Positions 1-6,703 of a DNA stretch of 64,000 nucleotides are shown in pieces. The DNA is taken from NCBI RefSeq assembly GCF_002871005.1, contig NZ_PHSN01000021.1, positions 62,001-126,000 of the forward strand, in the 5' to 3' direction. The translations under genes and the position numbers were made by a program. The stretch comes from Acidimangrovimonas sediminis. Lineage in GTDB: Bacteria > Pseudomonadota > Alphaproteobacteria > Rhodobacterales > Rhodobacteraceae. The first letter of the stretch is position 1, and each line of letters starts with the position of its first letter. Below the pieces are notes generated by a model. That model was not told where the DNA came from, searched no databases, and was given only the letters and a program-made list of their open reading frames with translations.

Positions 1-135
1 TGATGCCCGTGCCCCAGATGCCGGCATGAACCGGGGCCTGCGTGAAATTCCCTTCCATTCCGAGGCGATCCGAGGAACCCCGGGGCGGATCCCGCGTTCG
101 CCCCCGGATTGCTGTCGACCGCGAAGGAGGATGCC
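1..135. other. Intergenic sequence at the window edge
   Basis: I see no gene here. The stretch ends with the ribosome binding site (AAGGAGG) of the DUF3775 gene. Any upstream gene must end at or before the left edge. Confidence 0.5.
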
Positions 136-531
136 ATGGCCGAGTTGCCGTTCGACGACGAGGAAATCGAGGAGCTGGTCCTGCGGTTCAACGCGGTGAT
201 GGCCAAGGAAGACGCCGACATCGACGACCCGGGCGGGAACCCGACCGACGACGAGGGTCCGGACGTGCTTCAGGACAGCGCGGGCGAGATGACCGAGGAC
301 GAACTGATCGCCGAGATCGAAGGCATGAACGAGGAGCAGCAGCACGCGCTGGTGGCCCTGTTCTGGATCGGGCGCGAGGATGGCGATCCCGAGGAGTGGG
401 ACGAGCTGATGGAGCAGGCGGCGGAGCGCGAGGATGCCTCGGTCTCGTCCTACCTGCTCGGTCAGCCGATGGTCAGCGAGTATCTCGAGGCCGGTCTCGA
501 GCGGATGCGCGAGGCAGGCGAGCTGGACTGA
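136..531 (+). CDS. DUF3775 family protein
   Basis: Small, strongly acidic cytoplasmic protein of 131 residues and unknown function. The N-terminal third is rich in Asp and Glu. The middle carries the pattern ALVALFWIGRED, which resembles the conserved block of DUF3775 proteins; the rest looks helical, with no signal peptide or membrane segment. The start at 136 is chosen because AAGGAGG lies just upstream; an in-frame start at 109 has no such site. It stands alone, upstream of the convergent ohr gene. The family call is by recollection of its pattern and is moderately sure; no function can be offered. Confidence 0.75.
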   Translation: MAELPFDDEEIEELVLRFNAVMAKEDADIDDPGGNPTDDEGPDVLQDSAGEMTEDELIAEIEGMNEEQQHALVALFWIGREDGDPEEWDELMEQAAEREDASVSSYLLGQPMVSEYLEAGLERMREAGELD

Positions 532-614
532 CGGGGCGCGCGCCTCCTCGGGCGCCCCTCGGCGCCTCGTCGTGGCTACGACGGGGCAGCTGGGGGCCGG
601 GGAGGCGCCGCGGG

Positions 615-1043
615 TCAGAGCACGACGATCTCGACGTCGATATTGCCCTTGGTCGCGTTCGAATAGGGGCAGATGAAGTCGCCGCGCTCGGCGATCTTCT
701 CGGCCGTGGCGCGGTCGGTGCCCGGCATCTTCACCTCAAGCTTCACCTTCAGGCCGAAGCCGCCGTCGCTACGCGGCCCGATGCCGACATGGGCGTTGAC
801 GGTGGTGTCGGCCGGCACGGTGCCCAGCTTCTCGCTCTGCGCGGCGAAGCGCATCGCGCCGAGATAGCATGCGGCATAGCCGAGCGCGAACAGCTCCTCG
901 GGATTGTGCCCCTTGCCGGCACCGCCAAGTTCCTGCGGCGGGTTCATCGTGACGGTCAGCATTCCCGAGGTCAGTCGCGACAGGCCGTCACGGCCGCCGC
1001 CGCTGGCTTGGGCCTCGGTCCAGTACTTGGGGTCGATGGACAT
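615..1043 (-). CDS. ohr: Organic hydroperoxide resistance protein (Ohr/OsmC family)
   Basis: Thiol peroxidase that reduces organic and fatty-acid hydroperoxides in the cytoplasm, normally using lipoylated proteins as reductant. Both family cysteines are present: one in YAACYLGA (about residue 60) and one in ICPYSNATKGN (about residue 125). At 142 residues it matches the usual Ohr length, which supports the start at 1043 over an in-frame ATG at 1061; AGGGAAACGGAG precedes 1043. It is divergent from an OhrR-type repressor and the gap holds two near-identical 16-bp operators, so peroxide-inducible control is very likely. Confidence 0.95.
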   Translation of the reverse strand: MSIDPKYWTEAQASGGGRDGLSRLTSGMLTVTMNPPQELGGAGKGHNPEELFALGYAACYLGAMRFAAQSEKLGTVPADTTVNAHVGIGPRSDGGFGLKVKLEVKMPGTDRATAEKIAERGDFICPYSNATKGNIDVEIVVL

Positions 1044-1068
1044 CTCCGTTTCCCTTCGCATGCGATTG

Positions 1069-1084
1069 TATCGTGTGCGATTTA
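1069..1084. promoter_or_regulatory. Putative OhrR operator, copy 1
   Basis: The 16-bp sequence TATCGTGTGCGATTTA lies 25 bp upstream of the ohr start. It is repeated with one change at 1125-1140. A partial third copy (TGCGATTGTA) sits at 1061-1070. The position between divergent ohr and ohrR genes makes it a likely OhrR binding site. Confidence 0.7.
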
Positions 1085-1124
1085 ATTAGGTCGAGGCGGG
1101 CAGTGTGTCAATCGCTTGCCAGTC

Positions 1125-1140
1125 TATCGCGTGCGATTTA
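1125..1140. promoter_or_regulatory. Putative OhrR operator, copy 2
   Basis: TATCGCGTGCGATTTA differs from copy 1 at one base and has the same orientation, 56 bp away. It ends 10 bp before the ohrR start codon, a position suited to autorepression. Confidence 0.7.
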
Positions 1141-1150
1141 TTATCGTGCC

Positions 1151-1618
1151 ATGACCCTCGCACCGCACGACATGATCTGTTTCGCCCTCTATTCGGCCGC
1201 GCATGCGATGCAGCAGGCCTATCGTCCCTATCTGGATGAGTTGGGGCTGACCTATCCGCAGTACCTTGTGATGAGCGCGCTCTGGTCGGGCGCGGCGGAG
1301 GGGTGGGACCGGGGGGCGGAGCAAGACCCCGAGCATGCGCCGTCCCTGGGGGACATCGCGCGCGAGGTGCAGCTTGAATCGAGCACGCTTACGCCGCTGG
1401 TGAAGCGGCTTGAGGCGGCGGGGCTGGTCACGCGCCGCCGGGACGCCCGGGATGAGCGGCAGGTCCGCATTCACCTTACCGCCGCGGGGCGGGAGATGCG
1501 GGCCCGCGCCGCGCATATCCCGGCCTGCATCGCCGAGAAGGCCGGGATGGAAATCGGCGAACTCGTGCGCTTGCGCGACGAGGTGAACACGCTCCGCGAC
1601 CGGATGAAGGCGGGCTGA
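1151..1618 (+). CDS. ohrR: MarR-family peroxide sensor OhrR
   Basis: Dimeric winged-helix repressor of 155 residues that senses organic hydroperoxides through a reactive N-terminal cysteine. That cysteine is present in MICFALYSAAHAM at about residue 10, where OhrR proteins carry it. The DNA-binding part follows (LEASTLTP-like helix: LESSTLTPLVKRLEAAGLV, then the wing RRDARDERQVRIHLT). Compared with many MarR proteins there is a 15-residue insertion (GWDRGAEQDPEHAPS) before the recognition helices. The start at 1151 places the cysteine at the expected spot; upstream in-frame codons lie within the operator region. Divergent from ohr. Confidence 0.93.
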   Translation: MTLAPHDMICFALYSAAHAMQQAYRPYLDELGLTYPQYLVMSALWSGAAEGWDRGAEQDPEHAPSLGDIAREVQLESSTLTPLVKRLEAAGLVTRRRDARDERQVRIHLTAAGREMRARAAHIPACIAEKAGMEIGELVRLRDEVNTLRDRMKAG

Positions 1619-1849
1619 CCGGGGACGGCCCCGTGGGCCGCTTCTCTTTCTGACATCGCAGTGTCGCGGGCTAGGTTCGGGGTGTCGGGCCAGCGACCGA
1701 TCGGCCCGGACCCTGCGGCAGGGCGCCGATGCGGCGGCCCGCGCGCTGGGGGCGGCTCCAAACATGACATTCTCATGCCTGGCCGGCATCGAACGGCTGT
1801 CATCGAACGCGGCTCGCGGGGTTTCCCGGCGGGCGTTTCTGTCTGTGGG
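1619..1849. other. Intergenic region between ohrR and the sRNA array
   Basis: I see no gene. A weak stem (GGGGACGGCCCC region) just after the ohrR stop, followed by TTCTCTTTCT, may end the ohrR transcript. Open frames through here are products of the G-rich repeats to the right. Confidence 0.4.
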
Positions 1850-1932
1850 AAACAAAAATGGCGGCGGTGCCAGGGAGGAGGAGAGGCACCGCCGCCGAAT
1901 ACGATCGGCCCAGGGAGGAGGAGAGGGCCTTT
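1850..1932 (-). ncRNA. Cuckoo/CcsR sRNA unit 5 with terminal terminator
   Basis: The hairpins are 1907-1929 and 1860-1896. The second stem is a perfect 12 bp and is followed on the minus strand by CATTTTTG. It therefore works as a Rho-independent terminator for the whole DUF1127-sRNA transcript as well as carrying the motif loop. Confidence 0.85.
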
Positions 1933-1960
1933 CGCAATGGCTCGGACCCGCAGGTCCGGT

Positions 1961-2044
1961 ATGGGGTGCGGCCGCGCCAGGGAGGAGGAGAGGCGCCGCC
2001 GCTGATACGAATGGCCCAGGGAGGAGGAGAGGGCCTTCCGTAAC
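1961..2044 (-). ncRNA. Cuckoo/CcsR sRNA unit 4
   Basis: The hairpins are 2013-2035 and 1968-2002. The second stem has the same mismatch as unit 3, suggesting that units 3 and 4 are the most recent duplicates. Confidence 0.85.
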
Positions 2045-2078
2045 TTGGTGGATCCCGCGTCTTCGCGCGAAACCCGAT

Positions 2079-2162
2079 ATGGGGTGCGGCCGCGCCAGGG
2101 AGGAGGAGAGGCGCCGCCGCTGATACGATCGGCCCAGGGAGGAGGAAGGGCCTTCCGTAACC
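2079..2162 (-). ncRNA. Cuckoo/CcsR sRNA unit 3
   Basis: The hairpins are 2131-2152 and 2086-2120. The second stem is 11 bp with a single C-C mismatch on the plus strand at 2091/2115. The spacer between units closely matches that of units 2 and 4. Confidence 0.85.
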
Positions 2163-2196
2163 TGGTGGATCCCGCGTCGTGGGGCGGAACCCGGTA

Positions 2197-2280
2197 TCTG
2201 GGTGCGGCGGCGCCAGGGAGGAGGAGAGGCGCCGCCGCTGATACGATCGGCCCAGGGAGGAGGAAGGGCCTTTCGTAACT
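2197..2280 (-). ncRNA. Cuckoo/CcsR sRNA unit 2
   Basis: The hairpins are 2249-2270 (5-bp core stem) and 2204-2238 (perfect 11-bp stem). Both loops expose CCUCCUCCC on the minus strand. There is no T-run after the second stem, so its end is probably made by processing. Confidence 0.85.
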
Positions 2281-2314
2281 GGGTGGAGCGGGCGCCTTGC
2301 GGCGCGGGCTCCGG

Positions 2315-2400
2315 GAAGAAAAGGCGGCGACACCAGGGAGGAGGAGAGGTGTCGCCGCGAGATTTGGAAGGCTCAGGGAGGAGGAGAGAGCCTTCCTAGG
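2315..2400 (-). ncRNA. Cuckoo/CcsR sRNA unit 1 (promoter-proximal)
   Basis: The first hairpin is 2366-2396 with a perfect 9-bp stem. The second is 2324-2358 with a perfect 11-bp stem. Both have the loop sequence AGGGAGGAGGAGA on the plus strand. The second is followed on the minus strand by TTTTCTTC, so some transcription may stop here. It begins only about 7 nt after the DUF1127 stop codon, so processing from the mRNA is likely. Confidence 0.85.
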
Positions 2401-2406
2401 AACCTC

Positions 2407-2622
2407 TTAGACCTTGTTCGCCGCTTCGAGGGCGATCCGCTTGATCATCGAACGGTGCAGGCCGAGGTCCGCCAGATCGCGGTCGCTCAGGGCGCGCAGT
2501 TCGTTCATCGTGGTCTTGTAGATCCGGCGACGCTCCATCGCGGCACCGAACTGGGATTTCAGGTGGGCCAAACGCCCGTTATGGGCACCGGCGGAAGCAT
2601 GGGTCGCGCTCAGGGTAGCCAT
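2407..2622 (-). CDS. ccaF1: DUF1127 small protein, CcaF1-like
   Basis: Basic protein of 71 residues. The C-terminal half holds the DUF1127 pattern (NELRALSDRDLADLGLHRSMI). Its length and position directly in front of the CCUCCUCCC sRNA array match RSP_6037 (CcaF1) of Rhodobacter sphaeroides, an RNA-binding protein involved in maturation and turnover of the CcsR RNAs. The ATG at 2622 has only a weak site (AAAGAAGAAA). Upstream on the minus strand lie CTTG (2708-2711) and, further in, TTGTGC-16 nt-TAAATT, both possible promoter parts; which sigma factor is used cannot be told from sequence. Function is inferred from family and context. Confidence 0.88.
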   Translation of the reverse strand: MATLSATHASAGAHNGRLAHLKSQFGAAMERRRIYKTTMNELRALSDRDLADLGLHRSMIKRIALEAANKV

Positions 2623-2895
2623 GGTTTCTTCTTTCGTCTTGCTTGCAGCGTCATTGCTCGTCTTCGTTGAACTCAATTTAGCGAAATGCTGCGGCTGCAC
2701 AATGCCCCAAGTCGGAAATGCTGCCATGCGGCAATTGCATAACTCGTACTGACCTTTTCTGGACCTCAAATCGGGGGTCTGGCACAAAAAGGCGACAGTT
2801 TTTGTACGGAACCTGTGTCCCCGCCCTTGTCCTCGGCGCGATTCGAGAAGAGGTATGCGCCTGACTGCATGCGTAGCACAGGAGAGGAGGCCCCC

Positions 2896-3999
2896 ATGGC
2901 CGCGACCCGCGAAGCCGTGCTCGAGGCGCTCAAGGCGCTGTCATTCCCGGATGGAAGCAATGTCATCTCGCGCGATCTGGTGCGCGCGTTGACCGTCGAG
3001 GGAGATCACGTCCGATTCGTCATCGAGGCACCCAGCCCCGAGGCCGCCAAGGCCATGGAGAAGTTGCGCGCGATCGCCGAGGAGACGGTGGCGCAGCTGC
3101 CCGGCGTGTCCCGGGTGACGGCGGCGCTGACCGCGCCGACCCGACAGGCGGGGCAGGGCGCTGCTCCGTCGGGCGACCAGGGCCAGCAGCCGCCGCGGCT
3201 GAAGATCGGCGGGCACCCGACACCGCAGCAGGGTGGGCCGCAGAAGGTGGCGGGCGTCGACCGGATACTGGTGGTCGCCTCGGGCAAGGGCGGTGTGGGC
3301 AAGTCGACCGTCTCGGCCAACCTGGCCGTCGCGCTGGCGCGGCAAGGGCGGCGCGTCGGCCTTCTGGACGCCGATATATACGGCCCCTCGCAGCCGCGGA
3401 TGATGGGCGTGGATGCCCGCCCGGAATCTCCGGACGGGGAAACCATCGTGCCGCTGAAGGCGCATGGCGTGACGATGATGTCCATCGGCCTGATGGTGCC
3501 GCCGGAAACCGCGCTGGTGTGGCGCGGGCCGATGCTGATGGGGGCATTGCAGCAGTTGCTCAACAAGGTGCAGTGGGGCGAGCTTGACGTGCTGATCGTC
3601 GATCTGCCGCCCGGCACGGGCGACGTGCAGCTGACTCTGGGCCAGCGCACGGTCATGACCGGCGCCCTGGTGGTGTCGACGCCGCAGGACGTGGCGCTTC
3701 TGGATGCGCGCAAGGCGATCGACATGTTCGACAAGCTGAAGACGCCGATTCTCGGGATGATCGAGAACATGTCCACCTACGTCTGCCCGAACTGCGGGCA
3801 TGAGGAGCATCTCTTCGGTCATGGCGGCGTGGCGGCCGAGGCGGAAAAGCTGGGCGTGCCGCTGCTGGGCGAGCTGCCGCTGGACCTGTCGGTGCGGCTG
3901 GCGGGTGATTCGGGGACGCCTGTGGCTGCGGGCGAGGGAGCGGCGGCAGAGGCCTACATGAAGATCGCGAAGCGCCTGGTCGACGAGGGCAAGGCTTAG
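2896..3999 (+). CDS. apbC: Iron-sulfur cluster carrier protein Mrp/ApbC
   Basis: P-loop ATPase of 367 residues that binds and transfers [4Fe-4S] clusters to apoproteins in the cytoplasm. An N-terminal MIP18/DUF59 domain covers about residues 1-90, then a Pro/Gln-rich linker, then the Mrp/NBP35 domain. The deviant Walker A GKGGVGKST is near residue 130, IVDLPPGTGD follows the switch region, and the cluster-binding CPNCGHEEHLFG lies near residue 297. The start at 2896 follows GGAGAGGAGG; an in-frame ATG at 2815 has no good site. Single gene, followed by a terminator-like stem at 4058-4085. Confidence 0.95.
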   Translation: MAATREAVLEALKALSFPDGSNVISRDLVRALTVEGDHVRFVIEAPSPEAAKAMEKLRAIAEETVAQLPGVSRVTAALTAPTRQAGQGAAPSGDQGQQPPRLKIGGHPTPQQGGPQKVAGVDRILVVASGKGGVGKSTVSANLAVALARQGRRVGLLDADIYGPSQPRMMGVDARPESPDGETIVPLKAHGVTMMSIGLMVPPETALVWRGPMLMGALQQLLNKVQWGELDVLIVDLPPGTGDVQLTLGQRTVMTGALVVSTPQDVALLDARKAIDMFDKLKTPILGMIENMSTYVCPNCGHEEHLFGHGGVAAEAEKLGVPLLGELPLDLSVRLAGDSGTPVAAGEGAAAEAYMKIAKRLVDEGKA

Positions 4000-4057
4000 C
4001 ACAAGGCTTGAGGCGGGGCCTCGCGCCCGTTCCATCCCATCCCGTCCCGTGAGATCC

Positions 4058-4092
4058 GCGCCCGGCTGTCCCGACGGCCGGGCGCTTCTGTG
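4058..4092 (+). terminator. Rho-independent terminator after apbC
   Basis: A perfect 9-bp stem GCGCCCGGC (4058-4066) pairs with GCCGGGCGC (4077-4085), followed by TTCTGTGT. It is 59 bp past the apbC stop. Confidence 0.65.
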
Positions 4093-4489
4093 TCCTGCAC
4101 CTGGGATTGCATGGTACTCGCCCCCGGGACGGCATGGGACAGGATGGTCTGTGCATGGTGCGTGGCGGGGATTTTCCCGTGTGACCCGAATCACTGCGGC
4201 GTGAATGCCTGTGTTTTATGGCAATTCCTATGGGAAGACAGAATCGACACTCTTTGGAACTGGATTGCAAACTGTGTCGTTTTGGTCATAGCGCCCCAAA
4301 GCGTGGGAATTTGCCCCACCCGGTGGGGTAAGCCTCTTCAGCGCAATATGTTGTGTCTGTGGCGACATCCTTGTCTATCACTTCGATTTGGTTGGGTTGA
4401 CTTGGGTCGACACTTGCTTCTCGTTCGACGATTCTCTGCAATTTTCGCGGTTCGGTCCGCGTTTCTCCATTGAGTTCCATGAATTCCCG
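4093..4489. other. Upstream region of the dcw cluster, no gene seen
   Basis: About 400 bp with lower GC than the coding regions around it and no convincing reading frame. It contains a perfect palindrome CCCCACC-C-GGTGGGG at 4314-4328 and a small stem CGCGG/CCGCG at 4446-4461 just after an AT-rich run. TTGCTT-17 nt-TGCAAT (4414-4442) is a possible promoter for the leader RNA. In Rhodobacter sphaeroides the dcw cluster has an unusually long leader, so promoters are expected here. Confidence 0.4.
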
Positions 4490-4712
4490 TGGCATCCCTG
4501 TATCCACGATGAGACGGCCAAGAGATGGGGCGACCAAAGACCCCGAACAAGGCAAAAAGCAGGTTCATACAGGCAGCCGCTTTCATCGAACTGAAGAGAT
4601 CCGGCGCGCGAGCGAGCAGACATCCCCCCAGGTGGCATGCGTAGCTGGACAAACCCAGAGATGGGACGAGGGCGGCGGATCGGGCAGTGGCAGCAGCCCG
4701 ACCGCCGTTTTC
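4490..4712 (+). ncRNA. UpsM-like leader sRNA upstream of mraZ (5' end approximate)
   Basis: A strong intrinsic terminator at 4673-4712 sits about 65 bp in front of mraZ with no gene before it, so it can only stop a leader transcript. This is the arrangement described for UpsM of Rhodobacter sphaeroides, an abundant sRNA of about 200 nt made by premature termination in the mraZ leader. The 3' end is supported by sequence; the 5' end is set only by the known length. I infer a homologue by position and structure, not by alignment. Confidence 0.55.
4673..4712 (+). terminator. Attenuator/terminator in the mraZ leader
   Basis: CGGCGG-A-TCGGGC (4673-4685) pairs with GCCCGACCGCCG (4696-4707): a 12-bp stem with one bulged A and a 10-nt loop, followed by TTTTCCGTT. 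It lies upstream of the entire dcw operon and so is placed to limit read-through into it. Confidence 0.8.
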
Positions 4713-4776
4713 CGTTCCGGGGGCCGAAAGCCCGCTGGGTCCGGGCAAGGGACTTTGATGAAAGGGCGCGATCAAG

Positions 4777-5283
4777 GTGGCGCGCAAATTCGTAGGCAGA
4801 TTCGAGCAGAAGGTGGACGGCAAGGGCCGTGTTTCCATCCCCGCCTCGTTTCGCCGCGTCATCGAGACCTCCGATCCCGCCTGGACCGCCGGCGCCCGCC
4901 CCACGCTGAACATCGCCTATGGTGAAGAGGGGCGCCCCTACCTCGAAGGGTATTCGGTCGAGGGTCTTTCCGAGATGCATGACCAGATCGACGATCTGAC
5001 CCCCGGGTCGGTCGAGCGCGAGGTGATGGAAGATCTCTACTATTCCTGCGTTCAGGAATTCTCGGTCGACGACGACGGCCGTATCGTCCTGTCGAAGGAC
5101 CTGCGCGACATGATCGGCATCGACGGCGAGGCGCTGTTCCTGGCCAAGGGCAACCGGTTCGAGATCTGGTCGCCCGCCGCCCACAAGGAAATGCGCGCCA
5201 ACCGCACTCGCGACTTCCTGGCCAGCCAGGGCGAGGGCTTCAATCCTCACGCCCTGCTTGCCGCTGCGAAGGGGCAGGGGTGA
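4777..5283 (+). CDS. mraZ: Division/cell-wall cluster transcriptional regulator MraZ
   Basis: DNA-binding protein of 168 residues with two SpoVT/AbrB-like repeats; in other bacteria it binds in front of mraZ and modulates the dcw operon. The first repeat starts [19 protein letters not shown] and the second contains [18 protein letters not shown]. The start is GTG, since no in-frame ATG is near; AAGGG lies 11 nt upstream. First gene of the dcw run, overlapping rsmH by one base. Confidence 0.95.
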   Translation: MARKFVGRFEQKVDGKGRVSIPASFRRVIETSDPAWTAGARPTLNIAYGEEGRPYLEGYSVEGLSEMHDQIDDLTPGSVEREVMEDLYYSCVQEFSVDDDGRIVLSKDLRDMIGIDGEALFLAKGNRFEIWSPAAHKEMRANRTRDFLASQGEGFNPHALLAAAKGQG

Positions 5284-6323
5284 TGTCGGGGGCCGCGCCC
5301 TCTGCCCCGCACGTTCCGGTTCTTCTGCGTCCGTTGCTTGCTGCCGTCGCCCCCGTATCGGGCCACTGGATCGACGGCACGCTGGGGGCGGGCGGCTATA
5401 CCCGCGGGCTGCTGGAGGCGGGGGCGCATCGCGTGACCGGGATCGACCGCGATCCGCTGGCCTTGCAGATGGCGGCGGAGTGGGGCGCGCCCTATGGCGA
5501 AAGGCTGATCCTGCGCCATGGCACCTTCTCCGACATGGATGACCTGGCGGGCGAGCCGGTGGACGGCGTTGTGCTGGACCTCGGCGTCTCGTCGATGCAG
5601 CTCGACCAGGCCGAGCGCGGGTTTTCCTTCCTGCGCGACGGCCCCCTCGACATGCGGATGAGCCAGGAGGGGCCGAGCGCAGCCGACCTGGTGGCCGATG
5701 CCCCGGAAGCGGAGCTGGCCGACATCCTGTTCCATTACGGGGAGGAGCGCGCCTCGCGCCGGATCGCCCGCGCGATCGTCAAGGCGCGCGAGGTGGAGCC
5801 GATCACCACCACGCTGCAACTGGTTGGTATCGTTGAAAAATGCCTGCCTCGTCCGAAGCCGGGGCAAAGCCACCCGGCGACCCGCTCCTTCCAGGCGATC
5901 CGGATCGCGGTGAACGCGGAATTCGATCAGCTGGTCGACGGGCTGGAGGCCGCCGAGCGTGCACTGAAGCCGGGCGGAAAGCTGGCGGTGGTCACCTTCC
6001 ATTCGCTCGAGGATCGGGTGGTCAAGCGCTTCCTGCAGATGCGGGCCAGCCAGACCGGAAACGCCAACCGTTACGCGCCGCAGGCCGAGGAGGACGCGCC
6101 GCGTTTCACGCTGACCCTGCGCAAGGCGGTGGGGCCGGACGACGAGGAACTGGCGGAAAACCCCCGTGCGCGCTCGGCCAAGCTGCGCGTCGCGGAACGG
6201 ACTGATAAGCCGGCGTCGCCGGTTGATCGCACGCGGCTGGGGCTGCCGGGCTACGGCGTCCTCGGGGCAGGGGATAGGGACGGCGGGAAACGCGCCGGCG
6301 GGGCAAGGAAACGGGGACGATGA
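5283..6323 (+). CDS. rsmH: 16S rRNA (cytosine1402-N4)-methyltransferase RsmH
   Basis: SAM-dependent enzyme of 346 residues that methylates N4 of C1402 in 16S rRNA. The N-terminal HVPVLL and [13 protein letters not shown] (SAM-binding loop), [22 protein letters not shown] and the C-terminal [14 protein letters not shown] are all family hallmarks. The start at 5283 shares its A with the mraZ stop (TGATG); a GTG one codon earlier is possible. The last 60 residues are a basic, low-complexity tail. Second gene of the operon. Confidence 0.96.
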   Translation: MSGAAPSAPHVPVLLRPLLAAVAPVSGHWIDGTLGAGGYTRGLLEAGAHRVTGIDRDPLALQMAAEWGAPYGERLILRHGTFSDMDDLAGEPVDGVVLDLGVSSMQLDQAERGFSFLRDGPLDMRMSQEGPSAADLVADAPEAELADILFHYGEERASRRIARAIVKAREVEPITTTLQLVGIVEKCLPRPKPGQSHPATRSFQAIRIAVNAEFDQLVDGLEAAERALKPGGKLAVVTFHSLEDRVVKRFLQMRASQTGNANRYAPQAEEDAPRFTLTLRKAVGPDDEELAENPRARSAKLRVAERTDKPASPVDRTRLGLPGYGVLGAGDRDGGKRAGGARKRGR

Positions 6324-6703
6324 AGAACCTTCTTTACATTCTCACCTCCCTCGCCGTGATGGCGCTGGTGTTCTGGGCCTACCGCGAGAACTACGGCACC
6401 CAGCACGCGCTGAAGAAGGTGACGGCGCTCCAGCACGAGATTGCCGGGCTGAAGGAGAACCTCGGCATGCAGCGTGCCGAATGGGCCTATCTCAACCGCC
6501 CGGCGCGGCTGCGCGAACTGGCGCTTCTGAACTTCGAACGGCTAAAGCTGGTGCCGATGGCGCCCGAACAGTTCGGCGACGTCAGCCAGATCCCCTATCC
6601 GACACCCGGCGAATACGACGACAAGGGCGCCGACGGCGTGAAGACCGCATCCGCCGATAGCAAGACCACCGATCTGAACGACAAGGACGGGCAGAACCCA
6701 TGA
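6320..6703 (+). CDS. ftsL: Cell division protein FtsL
   Basis: Small bitopic inner-membrane protein of 127 residues of the divisome FtsQLB subcomplex. It has a short cytoplasmic start, one membrane segment at about residues 4-20 ([18 protein letters not shown]), then a periplasmic coiled coil (about 30-60) and an Asp/Lys-rich hydrophilic tail. FtsL sequences diverge widely, so the call rests on topology and on its place between rsmH and ftsI, with ATGA overlaps at both ends. Confidence 0.9.
   Translation: MKNLLYILTSLAVMALVFWAYRENYGTQHALKKVTALQHEIAGLKENLGMQRAEWAYLNRPARLRELALLNFERLKLVPMAPEQFGDVSQIPYPTPGEYDDKGADGVKTASADSKTTDLNDKDGQNP

Larger units (their letters stand above)
1850..2400 (-). repeat. 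Tandem array of five cuckoo/CcsR-type sRNA units
   Basis: Five units follow one another downstream of the DUF1127 gene, with a period of 107, 118, 118 and 120 bp. Each unit, read on the minus strand, has two hairpins whose 12-15 nt loops expose the anti-Shine-Dalgarno-like motif CCUCCUCCC, giving ten motifs in all. Stems are 5 bp (first hairpin, 9 bp in the promoter-proximal unit) and 11-12 bp (second hairpin). Stem sequences vary between units with pairing kept, apart from one mismatch in units 3 and 4, while loops stay fixed. This matches the CcsR1-4 sRNAs of Rhodobacter sphaeroides, which are cotranscribed with a DUF1127 gene under heat-shock sigma factors and reported to affect oxidative stress and C1 metabolism. 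Confidence 0.9.

Noticed and set aside
1800-2333. Open frames across the repeat array (both strands)
   Set aside because: They translate the hairpin repeats into Arg/Gly/Pro strings. The RNA hairpin structure explains the sequence better than a protein does.
1861-2397. Possible CRISPR array
   Set aside because: Repeats alternate 40 and 80 bp apart, each sits in its own hairpin, the intervening sequence is itself repeated, and no cas gene is near. The cuckoo sRNA model fits.
4671-4712. MraZ operator boxes (TGGG repeats) before mraZ
   Set aside because: Several GGG triplets occur (ATGGGACGAGGGCGG) but without the regular spacing of known MraZ boxes; they form part of the terminator region.
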